From Opitutia bacterium (GTDB lineage: Bacteria > Verrucomicrobiota > Verrucomicrobiia > Opitutales > Opitutaceae), in the NCBI GenBank assembly GCA_947449835.1, contig CANFSZ010000008.1:1-64000 (forward strand): a DNA stretch of 64,000 nt, read 5' to 3'. Made by a program: the position numbers and the translations under genes. Positions within the stretch are counted from its first letter, which is position 1. Every line of letters starts with the position of its first letter. Under the pieces are notes generated by a model. That model had not been told where the DNA came from, made no database searches, and worked only from the letters and a program-made list of their open reading frames with translations. Below are positions 52,791-62,594 of this stretch, piece after piece.

Positions 52791-55208
52791 TCAAGGCGAG
52801 GCATTCCCCGTCAGAACCTTCATAATCTGGCCGGTGAAAACCTCACTCATGGATGCTTGAACCGCATTATGTCCAATAAAAATCTGCGTGGCGTTCGCTG
52901 GATAAAACTCTTGGTCACTTTCCAAAAGTGTACGCCCATCTAGTTTCACCCATAATTTTTTTCGGCCCATGACCCCAGAAGAACCTAGAACTGTCGGGAA
53001 ATTCAAAGAATCCATGTGCACCTCAATCTCATGATCGCGCATGTCGTCGGGCACGAATGACGGCGACACGGGGCCGCCATAGCCCCAGTGATCAAGCCCA
53101 AGCACGGCGCTCTTCTCGTCTAAATACCGCACAAAAAGCGCGTCGGCGCGGCCGGCCTCACCGGTCTGGATCAACGGCTCGATCGTACCCGGAGCGCGCG
53201 GGGGCCCGAAACGCAGCCGCAAAATTACCCCGCCCTCGCCTTTAGGGATTTGGTGGTGCGTCGGCTGATCAAGGGTGCGACGTGCGAGTATTTGACCAGA
53301 AAACCGAGCCCCAAAATTTGTTATCCCCGGCGTCTCACCGATGTAGCGCGTAGCGGGTGACGCATCATAAGTTTTTTGCTGTTTAGCGATAATTTCCTGC
53401 CCATCCCACTCCACCTTTACCTGCTGCCGCAGGAATACATCCGCGACAGACCGTAGCTGCTCATACCGAGGATGTGTAACTGGAGGAAACAGGGAACCCA
53501 TCGAGATCACGACCGTATGCTCCTGACTATAATCTACCGGGATCGCCGCCGACACCGGACCGCCACGACCTGTGTGCTCCATTCCGATCACGATATGCCC
53601 CTCATCTCTGTAATGAATCCAGATATAATCTGCGTTTGCGCCATATCCCGTCATCAGCAACGGCTCCGTCCGAGCTTGGGTGAATTGCGGTAATTTCAAC
53701 CTCAACTCCAACGGTCCATCGCGCCGTCCTCTAAAATCCTCCCACCAAGCCACCGGTACATTAAAAAAACAGGCCAACCTCCGATAGCCCGCCTCATCGC
53801 GCAGCTGCAATAAATTGAGGTGCTCGCAACTAGCGAAAAAATTTACCGCTGCCGAAAATAATAATGCCCCCCACCAAACCGACCGAACCGGCCAACGCCA
53901 CCACGCCGTCCACCCTGCGAACCCATACTCCAAAATCAAAATACCCCATCCCGCCAACAAGATCCAAGCGGGCAAAAAATCCACAAAATACCGATTCGTC
54001 GCGCCACCGAAAAAACACACGGTCAGCCCGCATATTACCGCGACCAACCCCACCGCCCATAACCATGCGCGCCCGTTCGGGCGAGCTGTGTCACCCCGCA
54101 AGGCGACCAAGCAAGCCAACGCACACCAGACCACCGGCAGATTCGTCAACAAACCAAACACACTCTCAACCCCGAGTTGTCCCGCTGGTGCCGGCGGCAC
54201 CCGAATCCCGATAAAAAAAGGAAAATACCAACTCCACTGCCCTGGCTCCCACAGGTAGAGCCGGACATGATACCAAAAATAACCGACCCCGAAAAACGTC
54301 TGCTTCGTATTATCAACCCCCGCCAGTTGGTATTTTTGGCCGAATTCCAAAACGCTTCCGAAGCGCACCCAATTATAAAACATCAGCGCGAACCCGATCA
54401 TTGTGATCGGCGCCACCACCGCCACCAGCAAGCGCGCGGCCTCGCGCCGCCCAGCCCCAAACCGCCGCCACTGCACCCCTACAGGCACCAACAACATCGC
54501 CGCACCCAACAACACCGGTGGCCGCGCCGCCACCGCCAGACCATAAGCTAGACTCGCTAACACCGCCCAACCCACTCGCCTGCGACTCGCATGCAACACC
54601 TGCCACACCGCCGCCAGCGCCAACATCACAAAAAATGACGCACATGCGATCGGAACCTCCCACACATCTGGGCGGCGCAACATGATCGGCATCGCGTTCG
54701 CCAGTCCGAGTCCCGCCACTAAAGCCCCCAGGACCACAACCCCCATTTGGGGAAAATACCGCCGCCGTGCCGCCGCCAACAAAACAACCGTCACCAAAAA
54801 ACTTCCGGCACAAAAAATCGCCACGGTCTCACTATGCCACAAATATTCCCCGCTTAGAATTTTGTAGGGCAACAGCAACACCAGCGCCGGCGTTGCCCCA
54901 AAGTAGATGTAGTATCGCCCTTGGAAATACGTCGCATCATGCAACCGATAGGAATGGTTCTGCGCGGGGTCGTACGGATTAGCCAAGCGAGCCATTTCCA
55001 CCGGCGGCTCTTTTTTCAAATAAAGATGCCCATCGCAAAACCCATCGACCAACAGGTTGTAGTAAGCCTCACGCGCAGTGGGATTACCCAACTGCGAGAC
55101 TGCCGGCCTCGCGATCCAGAAATAAACCCAGACCACGATAGCACTCGCCGCGCAGAGCACCGCTCGACTCAACCAATTATACCACGCAGGAAACGACAAC
55201 GACATCAA
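52791..55208 (-). CDS. polytopic membrane protein with duplicated C-terminal domain
   Basis: An 805-aa protein. The first 480 residues hold about ten membrane segments with large loops, in a layout like GT-C-type glycosyltransferases and related lipid-linked sugar enzymes; CDGHLYLKKEPPVEMARLAN follows the first helix. The last 300 residues are two copies of a beta-rich module: residues about 496-645 with YIWIHYRDEGHIVIGMEHTG, and about 657-800 with ALFVRYLDEKSAVLGLDHWG. Both copies keep the H-x-G-x-G-G-P-V-S pattern. Function is unknown. The gene is visibly less GC-biased than its neighbours, which suggests transfer. Confidence 0.65.
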   Translation of the reverse strand: MMSLSFPAWYNWLSRAVLCAASAIVVWVYFWIARPAVSQLGNPTAREAYYNLLVDGFCDGHLYLKKEPPVEMARLANPYDPAQNHSYRLHDATYFQGRYYIYFGATPALVLLLPYKILSGEYLWHSETVAIFCAGSFLVTVVLLAAARRRYFPQMGVVVLGALVAGLGLANAMPIMLRRPDVWEVPIACASFFVMLALAAVWQVLHASRRRVGWAVLASLAYGLAVAARPPVLLGAAMLLVPVGVQWRRFGAGRREAARLLVAVVAPITMIGFALMFYNWVRFGSVLEFGQKYQLAGVDNTKQTFFGVGYFWYHVRLYLWEPGQWSWYFPFFIGIRVPPAPAGQLGVESVFGLLTNLPVVWCALACLVALRGDTARPNGRAWLWAVGLVAVICGLTVCFFGGATNRYFVDFLPAWILLAGWGILILEYGFAGWTAWWRWPVRSVWWGALLFSAAVNFFASCEHLNLLQLRDEAGYRRLACFFNVPVAWWEDFRGRRDGPLELRLKLPQFTQARTEPLLMTGYGANADYIWIHYRDEGHIVIGMEHTGRGGPVSAAIPVDYSQEHTVVISMGSLFPPVTHPRYEQLRSVADVFLRQQVKVEWDGQEIIAKQQKTYDASPATRYIGETPGITNFGARFSGQILARRTLDQPTHHQIPKGEGGVILRLRFGPPRAPGTIEPLIQTGEAGRADALFVRYLDEKSAVLGLDHWGYGGPVSPSFVPDDMRDHEIEVHMDSLNFPTVLGSSGVMGRKKLWVKLDGRTLLESDQEFYPANATQIFIGHNAVQASMSEVFTGQIMKVLTGNASP

Positions 55209-55869
55209 CTGAGCAAAGCTAGTTTAGTTTCACTCGCCTAGCGGAAAAAATTCACTTGCGCAACCCGACCGCCCTCATGGTTCCACCCTGGAATCGGCAC
55301 CCCATGTTTAGCAAATTTACCGGCGATTCCTGTGCGTCTCTTGTCAATTTTTCGTCAAGAGTAGCGCCGAAGTTTTTCCATTTTCGCTATACGATCAGCA
55401 GCATGTTAGCCTTAACCGACGTCAATTTCTTCTCCTCTAGGAAATCACGCTCACCTCGTATACCACGATTCACGCGCCCACCTCCTCGAGGCTCACCTAA
55501 TCTTAAAACTCTGCTAGATCGGCCAACCCCGCGAGAGCATCCCAGACGATGACGCGTAGCCCGTCTCATAAACAAATTTCTAACCCTGAGCCGCGATGAA
55601 AATCCACGCGCCTGCCAAAGCTCCGCGCGCTCATGCACCTCGGGTGCGAGCAAACGCTGGAAGGCCGCCGCGTCATAAATTAGGCCTTCAGCGCGCCTTT
55701 ATTCTACGTCCCCTACTCAGCCTGACTGGTATGCCGCGCCCGCTTCGAAGATAAACGCGCGCCGCTAAGACTCGCCGAACTGGACGACTACCCGGCGCAC
55801 TGCAACGCAGTCGTTGGGGTTTTGTATTTTCTCCGAATTCTTCGCGGCCAAGATCTCGACGGGGGTCTT
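55209..55869. other. decayed or non-coding stretch of about 660 bases
   Basis: No intact gene is visible. Composition is mixed and AT-richer than the flanks. One frame on the plus strand, after a stop at about 55720, reads ARFEDKRAPLRLAELDDYPA, which has the feel of real protein; residues in the frame before it (PTQPDWYA) would join it after a frameshift. This may be the relic of a gene I cannot identify. The ORFs listed in the track here look like chance. Confidence 0.35.
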
Positions 55870-58209
55870 CTATTTAATTTTTGCACCCCAACGATTCGCC
55901 TCGGCCGGCGCCAATGGTAGCGGCTCGACCAGCCAAGCGGCTGGTTTTTCACCGCTGTATATAACCGCTTCTTCGCCTTTTTTCAGATCGAGTTCGATCA
56001 GTCCGTCGTGCTGGCGCAGATTCGCAGTCGTGGTGCCTTCGATCCGGAGCGTTCCAGGGAACGTCGCCTGAATCCGGCAAGGTTCGCCAGCGAGACTCTT
56101 GACATGGATAAACCGAGTCACGCCAGCCTCGCGCACGGAGCTGACCAAAAACGCTCCTTCAACGCGCAGACCAAAAAACCGCGCATCCGACCAACTAGAC
56201 GGCATCGCCGGAAACACGCGGATTACGCCCGAGCCGTCTTGCACCATGAGATCGAGGACGTTGCGCGCGGCGGAAATCGGCGACTCAAACGTCGGCCAGC
56301 CGTTTTCGCTGTAAAGCGTGTTGGCGCCGACGGTGGGCACCGGTTTTTTTTGCGGCGGCATAATGAGCAGCGCGCGTTGAATCCAGCGCAATGCTTGATC
56401 GCCATCGCCCGCGCTCGACCAGAGCGACGAAGCGCCGGTGTATTTGAACATGCAGTTGTCGCCTTCGAGATCCGTGAAACGCCGGATCGACTGCGCCGCC
56501 AGCGGCGCCAGCGCGGGCTGCGCAACCGGATCGATCAAACGCAGCGGCCAGAGCGCGAAGAGGTGACTAAAATGGCGATGCGATTTATTAAACGGCACGT
56601 CTTTGCCGATCATGATACCCGTCGCGGGATCGATGGGGTAATCGGCCATTTTGGCGAGGCGTTCACGCCATTGCGGCAGGAGCGGATCGTCGATGTTGAG
56701 GCGCTGCGCACAGGCGATGAGAGTTTTGAAACCCCAAGTAGCGAGCGCGAGGTTGAGGCTGGTGTCCTGCGCGTTGCCGTACTCGTCCGAATACGTGAGC
56801 GGAATGTGATAACGCCCGTCTTCGCAGAGATGCAGAATGCGCAGATAAACGTTAAACGTCCGGCGCATGAGCGGATAAATACTCTCGCGCAACCGCGCCT
56901 CATCCATCGTGCGCTGACTGTACGTGTAGAACTGCTGCATGAGCCACGGCAACACGATGAGGTTCATCGGCTGCGTGCTCTTCGGATCATCGGTCAAAAA
57001 CACCCCGGCCTCCAACTCATCCCAACCCACGGGATTCGCCACCGCTGAACAGTCGGCGCGAAAATTTTCCGGCACATTGGCGCTGAGTTGCGCGCGGTGT
57101 TTTTCGATCAGGCGATAAAGCGGGTCTTCGAGATCCAAGTGGTTCGTCAGGCCCAACGTCGAATACGTGAGCTGCACATTAAGATTCATCCAGAGCGCCG
57201 CCCAGATCGAGGGTTTGAACCACGGTCCCATCAGATCGATGACCGGTCCTTCAGCCCGCGTCGCGCTGGCGAGTTTGTAGAGTTGGATCCAATAAAAACT
57301 TTCCAGCCGGGCCTCGGGCACCGACACAAAACTCACCGGATAAAACGCGTGCCACCAACGGCGATGCGCCTGCTCCATCTCCACTACGGACCGCCGCTCG
57401 TAAGTCTTGAGTTGCTTCACGGCATCCGCCGTAGAGCCCAACGGCGTGGCTGGATTTGATCCAAAACGATTCGCCACCGTGACCAACACCGTGCGCTCAT
57501 CGGCCGCCGTCGGCGTCTCGCTCCATGCCGTAGCGTAATCGCTGCCGGCGAGCAACGTCTGCGTGGTGACGCTCACGCCGTCCACGGCCTCGGTTTTGAA
57601 GGGCGGATTCGGCACAAAGATAAAGCCTTTGTCGCGCGTGGGTCGCAGCATGTAACGCTGGCTGTCGCCTTGTTGCGGACGAAACGTGCAAGCGGCGGCG
57701 CGTTCATTACCCGTGGTTTTTAGGTTCATCACGATCACCTCTTCGCCCTTGGGCACGAAGCAGCGCAACGCGATCGCCCCTTCCGTCGTATGTAAGGTGC
57801 CGGTGATTTCGGCGTTCCAGAGATCCGTGCGCAGTTCGGTTTTCGTGATCGTGCCACGCGGGGTGAGCAAAAGTTGTCCGATGGGTAGTCGAATTTTCGC
57901 GTGTCCTAGACGCGTGCCGTCAGTGCGGTGATCGTAGACGTCGCTGCGCCCGATCTCGAAACGTAGGGTGTTAGGCTGTTGATCGTCTTTGAACACCATC
58001 GCGCCGAAAAGTCCGTTACCAACAAATGCGCCTTCAAAGTAATCTTCCGGCAGCCGCTCCCAAACAAGATCGTGTTGCCCGAGATATCTTGGCCAATCCA
58101 CCTGCAGGCTTACCTGCGGATTCGTGGCGCCCGCGAGCGTCCACAATGCGGCAAACCAAAACAGACCGAAACGCACGAGCAGGGGCGCGGGAAAATAAAA
58201 ATGACGCAT
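55870..58209 (-). CDS. glycoside hydrolase family 95 protein
   Basis: A 779-aa exported GH95-type enzyme; the family includes 1,2-alpha-L-fucosidases and some alpha-galactosidases. After the signal peptide, the N-terminal beta domain has PEDYFEGAFVGNGLFGAMVF. The (alpha/alpha)6 region contains ALWMNLNVQLTYSTLG, where N-L-N matches the catalytic Asn pair, and YHIPLTYSDEYGNAQDTSLN, where the acidic residue should be the general acid. SHRHFSHLFALWPLRLID is the family H-R-H-x-S-H-L motif. The S-P-E of most members is S-D-E here, a possible active-site variant. The ATG at 58209 gives the cleaner signal sequence. Confidence 0.85.
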   Translation of the reverse strand: MRHFYFPAPLLVRFGLFWFAALWTLAGATNPQVSLQVDWPRYLGQHDLVWERLPEDYFEGAFVGNGLFGAMVFKDDQQPNTLRFEIGRSDVYDHRTDGTRLGHAKIRLPIGQLLLTPRGTITKTELRTDLWNAEITGTLHTTEGAIALRCFVPKGEEVIVMNLKTTGNERAAACTFRPQQGDSQRYMLRPTRDKGFIFVPNPPFKTEAVDGVSVTTQTLLAGSDYATAWSETPTAADERTVLVTVANRFGSNPATPLGSTADAVKQLKTYERRSVVEMEQAHRRWWHAFYPVSFVSVPEARLESFYWIQLYKLASATRAEGPVIDLMGPWFKPSIWAALWMNLNVQLTYSTLGLTNHLDLEDPLYRLIEKHRAQLSANVPENFRADCSAVANPVGWDELEAGVFLTDDPKSTQPMNLIVLPWLMQQFYTYSQRTMDEARLRESIYPLMRRTFNVYLRILHLCEDGRYHIPLTYSDEYGNAQDTSLNLALATWGFKTLIACAQRLNIDDPLLPQWRERLAKMADYPIDPATGIMIGKDVPFNKSHRHFSHLFALWPLRLIDPVAQPALAPLAAQSIRRFTDLEGDNCMFKYTGASSLWSSAGDGDQALRWIQRALLIMPPQKKPVPTVGANTLYSENGWPTFESPISAARNVLDLMVQDGSGVIRVFPAMPSSWSDARFFGLRVEGAFLVSSVREAGVTRFIHVKSLAGEPCRIQATFPGTLRIEGTTTANLRQHDGLIELDLKKGEEAVIYSGEKPAAWLVEPLPLAPAEANRWGAKIK

Positions 58210-58356
58210 CGCATCTTGATGCGGATTAAACTGCTGCGCAGCAAGCCGGCGGCACGCCGTTTTAAAAACCAAACGGACATGAATGCTCGTAAGCTGAGAC
58301 AACGCCTACGCCATACAGGTGAAGCCCTCGTCGATTAGCGGCAAGACCGCGGCGGC

Positions 58357-60636
58357 TCAGTCCACGAAGATTTCACAGATCGACCAAGGCGTTTCTTTGC
58401 GCGAGGCTACGTTTTTGATGATTACATAACGGCCGCGAGCTCCAGCAGGCAAATCGATCACGGTCTTGTTGGTTTGGCCAACACCGCTTGCAACGACTTT
58501 ACCGGGTGAAGCGACATCATCAGTGACGTACACTTCGTAGCTTTCGGGAAACTCCGCGCCGCGCCCCGTCTGGTCGAGCGTGATCCGACGCAACGGCCGC
58601 GAGAGCCTGAAATCGATTTCCACCCATTCGTCACCTTCGGCCGGTACGGTCCAGCGATTGCCCGTGTTTCCATCCATGAGGTTTTTTAAATCCGCCATCG
58701 TCGAGGCCCGCAGCTTGGCCGGACCTGCCTGATTAGCGCGAATCACCGCGGCACTTTCAGCGGCCGCGGCTCCTACCTCGATATCAGATTGCACGTTCTC
58801 GACGAGCGCCAAGGCCGGCGCATCCGCCGCCCGCTTCAACAAAGCAATCAAAGCCAACCGCGATTCCGCGGCTGCGCTGACCGCCAGCAGTCGCGCAACG
58901 AGCGCGGTGGCGTCGGCGCTCCAAGGAGCCCGATTGCGCTCGAAGGCGGCGATCACGCCGGTGACTGCGCTCGCGCGCACGGTGGGCAGAGTCGTGCGCT
59001 CGGCGACGCTCACAAGCGCGGGGATCGCGGTGTCATCGGTCCAGCGTACGAGCGCGCTCGTCGCAGCCTCGGCTAATTTAAAATCTGCACTCAACGCCAG
59101 TTTGCCCGCGGACACCGCACTCGGCGCGCCGCCGATGCGACCAAGCGCGGGGAGCAGACGCAGCGCAAGTTCCGCCGCCGCCGTTTCCAGCGCGGCGTAA
59201 AGGGTAGCGCCGCGGCTGGCGACATCGGGGTTACGCAACGTGATGCTCACTAGCGCGCGCAAGGCGCGGGCTTGCTCATTCGTATCCGTCGCGACGATAG
59301 CCCAATCAAGGACGATTTTATTGTCCGCTGGCGGAGCAAGTTCTCCGAGCGCGGTGACGGCGGCCGCACGTATGGCCGAATCAGGATCGGTCCGAAGTTT
59401 AACCAGAAGCGGCAAGCCTTCGCTAAGACCGCGCAGCGCGATTTGCTCGATCAAGACGACGCGCAAAGCGGTTTCCCCGCGCTCGGCGCCGGTGAGAATG
59501 GCGGCGTTCAACGCGGGGCCGTTAAGGCGCGCGAGGCTGGCCTTGGCGGTTTTGCTTTCGGCGGCCGCGGTGCCTGCTGCGATGTGGGTGAGGGCGGTCA
59601 TAGTCTCGATCGTGCCGGGTAAAAATCCCAAGGCTTCGATCGCCGTCGTGCGCACCTTGGCGTCTTCGTGCGCACTCGCTTTAAGCACGGCGGACGTGCC
59701 CGCTGCGTCGCCGCGACGCGCCATAGCCGCGATCACCGCGGATTGCGTGAACTCATCCCAACTAGAAAGTTTAGCCGCGAGCGACGGAATGATTTGGGGA
59801 GCGCGCGAAGAATAGATGGATTCGAGGACGACGTGTTTCGCAGCCGCGTCGTTGCCGTCGAGCACGTCCAACGTGGTGGCGATTGAAGGATCTAGTTGAA
59901 GCAGAAGCCGGAGCGCCGCGATGCGATGCACGGGATCCGCGGCGCGCGCACGTAAATCCGCCAACACCGCCAACGCACTGCCAGCGGCGAGACGCGGCGC
60001 GAGGGCGAGTTTGGCTGCCGCGACCGCGGCGGGGCTGGGCTCAGGCACAGCCTGCAAGACGACCGCCGCGCTATGATCGGTGATGAGCCCCAGGGCGCGC
60101 GCAGCCGCCGCGGACGTCGACGGATCGTTGTCGCCGAGTAATTTCGCGAGCGCGGGTACAGCGGCAACGATTTGCCGGCGAGCAATCGAATCGATCAGCG
60201 CGATTCGCGTACGCGCCGTGGTCTGGTTGAGGGCCGCAAGAAAAAGCGTGTCGATCACAGCACCGGGCGCGGGTTCGAGCGCGAGTCGGGCAAGATCGGA
60301 GTCGCGTTCGTCGGCGAGCATCGCGGGAAGCGGTTTGAGCCCCGCCGTGGTGAGTTTTTCCGGCGCAAGGCCGAGAACCCAACCGAGGCGTTGGCAGAGG
60401 ACTTGGCGTGCGGCGTAGGTCGTATCACTTACACGCAGACCGGCGAGGAGACGTTGCTCGACCGCCGCGAGCTTCACGGGGTCCGTGCCAGCGGCGTAAA
60501 GTTCACGGTCGAGCGCTTCGACGGCCTGCGGGCTGCCGGAGTAATCGAGCTGGGAAAGCGTAGGCTCAGCCGCGACGGACGAATGAGCAATCATCGCGAA
60601 AACGAAACCAGCGGTGAAAAAAGTGGGGCGCAACAT
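58357..60636 (-). CDS. secreted HEAT-repeat protein with C-terminal discoidin-like domain
   Basis: A 759-aa protein: signal peptide MLRPTFFTAGFVFAMIAHSS, then about 550 residues of HEAT/armadillo-like helices (AVPALAKLLGDNDPSTSAAA, ALGFLPGTIETMTALTHIAA), and a C-terminal region of about 130 residues resembling an F5/8-type (discoidin) domain with WTVPAEGDEWVEIDFRLSRP and VRYVIIKNVASR-like closing strands. Domain order fits a carbohydrate- or surface-binding scaffold. It lies 18 bases downstream of the Gfo/Idh gene and probably shares its transcript. Confidence 0.8.
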   Translation of the reverse strand: MLRPTFFTAGFVFAMIAHSSVAAEPTLSQLDYSGSPQAVEALDRELYAAGTDPVKLAAVEQRLLAGLRVSDTTYAARQVLCQRLGWVLGLAPEKLTTAGLKPLPAMLADERDSDLARLALEPAPGAVIDTLFLAALNQTTARTRIALIDSIARRQIVAAVPALAKLLGDNDPSTSAAAARALGLITDHSAAVVLQAVPEPSPAAVAAAKLALAPRLAAGSALAVLADLRARAADPVHRIAALRLLLQLDPSIATTLDVLDGNDAAAKHVVLESIYSSRAPQIIPSLAAKLSSWDEFTQSAVIAAMARRGDAAGTSAVLKASAHEDAKVRTTAIEALGFLPGTIETMTALTHIAAGTAAAESKTAKASLARLNGPALNAAILTGAERGETALRVVLIEQIALRGLSEGLPLLVKLRTDPDSAIRAAAVTALGELAPPADNKIVLDWAIVATDTNEQARALRALVSITLRNPDVASRGATLYAALETAAAELALRLLPALGRIGGAPSAVSAGKLALSADFKLAEAATSALVRWTDDTAIPALVSVAERTTLPTVRASAVTGVIAAFERNRAPWSADATALVARLLAVSAAAESRLALIALLKRAADAPALALVENVQSDIEVGAAAAESAAVIRANQAGPAKLRASTMADLKNLMDGNTGNRWTVPAEGDEWVEIDFRLSRPLRRITLDQTGRGAEFPESYEVYVTDDVASPGKVVASGVGQTNKTVIDLPAGARGRYVIIKNVASRKETPWSICEIFVD

Positions 60637-60654
60637 GGCGGCAATTTTTGAGGG

Positions 60655-61959
60655 TTAGAGGGCGTAGCCGGCGCGACGAGGACGATCGAGGAGGCGCGAA
60701 GCGACGGGGTCGCCGATGATTTCCTCTGAAACGGGATCCCAGCGGATAGCGCGACGCACTTGGGCCGCGATCACATTGAGGTGACAGACCGTGGCGCTAC
60801 GGTGGCCGATTTCGACGTCGGAGATGGGTCGCTGGCGGGAGCGGATGCAGTTGAAGAAATCGGTGTGATGTTCGTCGCTGGCGTACAAGTGAATGTCTTC
60901 GCCGCGGAGCGGGCGCGCGATAAGTTCGGCTGGGTCGGAGCCAAAAAAATCGTTACGCGAGACCCAGACTGTGCCTTTGGTGCCTCGGAATTCGATCATG
61001 CCACGCAATCCTGGTTCACCGTCGTAGCGCTCGACACGGACGCCATTGGCGTAAACGTGCGTCTGGAATTTGCAGCCTTCGTAACCGATGGGGATAAATT
61101 CAACGGGACCGGAGTGATCCATGCCGAGGGCGTTTTGAATAATGTCGAAGTGATGCGCGCCCCAGTCGCCATTTTTGCGGCCACCGTATTCTAAGAAGCA
61201 GCGCCAGCCGCCGCCGTAGTCGCCTTTGACGCGCAGTGCGTTGTAGGGGCGCCACGGCGTGGGCCCAAGCCAGCGGTCGTAGTTGAAATCGGCCGGGACG
61301 GGCTCTTCGGGTAGCTGCGCTGCGGGGGCAAATTCACCGAGCCGCGTACGGATCAATGTGATGTCGCCGATCCAGCCATTGCGCACGATCTCGGCCGCTT
61401 TGCGGAAGGATTTATTGGAGCGTTGTTGCGTGCCGGTCTGAAAAACTCGGCCGTGATGACGGGCCGTCTCGACGAGTACGCGACCTTCGCGGACGGTGAG
61501 CGTCTGCGGTTTTTCGCAGTAAACGTCTTTGCCGGCTTTCATCGCAGCATTGGCCACGGCGGCGTGCCAGTGGTCGGGCGTGCAGACAAACACGGCGTCG
61601 ATGTCGGTGCGCGTGAGCAACTCTTCGTGCGTCGCATAAATATCGGGACCACTGGCCGGCGTGCCGCTATCTTTAAGTTTTCCGTAAGCGGCGCCGACCC
61701 GCGCGCGCATTTTTTCGGCTTTGCTGCGCATGACGTCGCACGTGGCGACGATCTGACAATCCTCGGGGCGACCGAGAAGAGCCCCCACGTGGGCGTTGCA
61801 GATGAGGCCGTTGCCCACGAGACCGAGCGTGATACGGTTACTCGGAGCGCCCTGGCCGAAGAGCGAGGCAGGGAAAAAATTAGGCGCAGCGGCGTAGGCG
61901 ATAATGCCAGCCAGACCGCGCTTGAGGACCGTGCGACGCGTGAGGTGTGCGTTCTTCAT
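60655..61959 (-). CDS. Tat-exported Gfo/Idh/MocA family oxidoreductase
   Basis: A 434-aa NAD(P)-dependent oxidoreductase carrying a twin-arginine signal (TRRTVLKRGLAGIIAYAAAP). The Rossmann domain starts with ITLGLVGNGLICNAHVGALL; the conserved E-K-P of the family is in KDVYCEKPQTLTVREGRVLV, and the C-terminal domain includes WGAHHFDIIQNALGMDHSGP, with the catalytic Asp-His region. Export suggests the cofactor travels with the folded protein. Such Tat-targeted Gfo/Idh proteins are common in Planctomycetes and Verrucomicrobia, and probably act on sugars. It heads an operon with the HEAT and GH95 genes. Confidence 0.9.
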   Translation of the reverse strand: MKNAHLTRRTVLKRGLAGIIAYAAAPNFFPASLFGQGAPSNRITLGLVGNGLICNAHVGALLGRPEDCQIVATCDVMRSKAEKMRARVGAAYGKLKDSGTPASGPDIYATHEELLTRTDIDAVFVCTPDHWHAAVANAAMKAGKDVYCEKPQTLTVREGRVLVETARHHGRVFQTGTQQRSNKSFRKAAEIVRNGWIGDITLIRTRLGEFAPAAQLPEEPVPADFNYDRWLGPTPWRPYNALRVKGDYGGGWRCFLEYGGRKNGDWGAHHFDIIQNALGMDHSGPVEFIPIGYEGCKFQTHVYANGVRVERYDGEPGLRGMIEFRGTKGTVWVSRNDFFGSDPAELIARPLRGEDIHLYASDEHHTDFFNCIRSRQRPISDVEIGHRSATVCHLNVIAAQVRRAIRWDPVSEEIIGDPVASRLLDRPRRAGYAL

Positions 61960-62159
61960 GATGGGGTGAAACAGGGGCTGAGATTACGGGGCGCTAACTC
62001 AAACCTAGACCAGGGCGACCCGTTGGTTATCCAAGGGCTTATCCAGAGATTTACCTGATTCACGCTCTTGCCGAGCTTAAAGCTACCGCGCCGGCCGGTA
62101 AACTTACCCCGCTACAGGAATATCCTAAACCCACGCACGATCGGTATATTAACCCCGAT

Positions 62160-62495
62160 TCAACGCGCCAACGATTTCGCGTGTTGCGTGTGCTTTTGCT
62201 CGAGGCTGCCGCACACCAATTCACAGAGCGTAAAAATAGATTTGTCCCCGATTCCATAAAACACCTGCAAGCCCACTTTCCGACGCGTGAGCACCCCGGC
62301 GTCCATTAAGGTCTGCAAATGACGCGATACGTTGGCCTGGGTGCCTCCGCTCAGATCTACGAGCTGGCCAACGCTCTTCTCACCATCGAACAACGCATGC
62401 AAGAGCCGCAGCCGCATAGGCTCCGCCAACGCCGCAAAACGCCGCGCGACCAGCCCTAACGCCGCATCCGTCATTACTCGTGGTTTCTTTGCCAT
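62160..62495 (-). CDS. ArsR family transcriptional regulator
   Basis: A 111-aa winged-helix repressor: RRFAALAEPMRLRLLHALFD, then GGTQANVSRHLQTLMDAGVL (recognition helix) and GLQVFYGIGDKSIFTLCELV. The arsenic motif ELCVCDL is missing; a C-terminal pair C91/C95 (LCELVCGSL) could be a thiol or persulfide sensor, as in BigR/SqrR-type relatives. It is divergent from a DUF2892-RND operon and presumably represses both. Start at 62495 is chosen for the family N-terminus. Confidence 0.85.
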   Translation of the reverse strand: MAKKPRVMTDAALGLVARRFAALAEPMRLRLLHALFDGEKSVGQLVDLSGGTQANVSRHLQTLMDAGVLTRRKVGLQVFYGIGDKSIFTLCELVCGSLEQKHTQHAKSLAR

Positions 62496-62515
62496 ATCGA
62501 AAACGGAGCATGTCC

Positions 62516-62547
62516 TTGACATAATTTCAAGTATATGCACATATAAT
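62516..62547 (+). promoter_or_regulatory. divergent promoter region with ArsR-type palindrome
   Basis: TATATG-CA-CATATA (62532-62545) is a perfect AT-rich palindrome of the kind ArsR proteins bind, in the gap between the arsR and DUF2892 genes. TTGACA (62516-62521) and TATAAT (62542-62547) are present, but 20 bases apart, a poor spacing for a standard promoter. The palindrome overlaps the -10-like box. Confidence 0.6.
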
Positions 62548-62594
62548 CATATACTAAAATATAAACACTCGCTTCCCACCCTTTGGCTCTCATT

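Noticed and set aside
62027-62047. Two DnaA-box-like 9-mers (TTATCCAAG and TTATCCAGA)
   Set aside because: Each has mismatches to TTATCCACA, only two are present, and there is no AT-rich unwinding region or dnaA gene.
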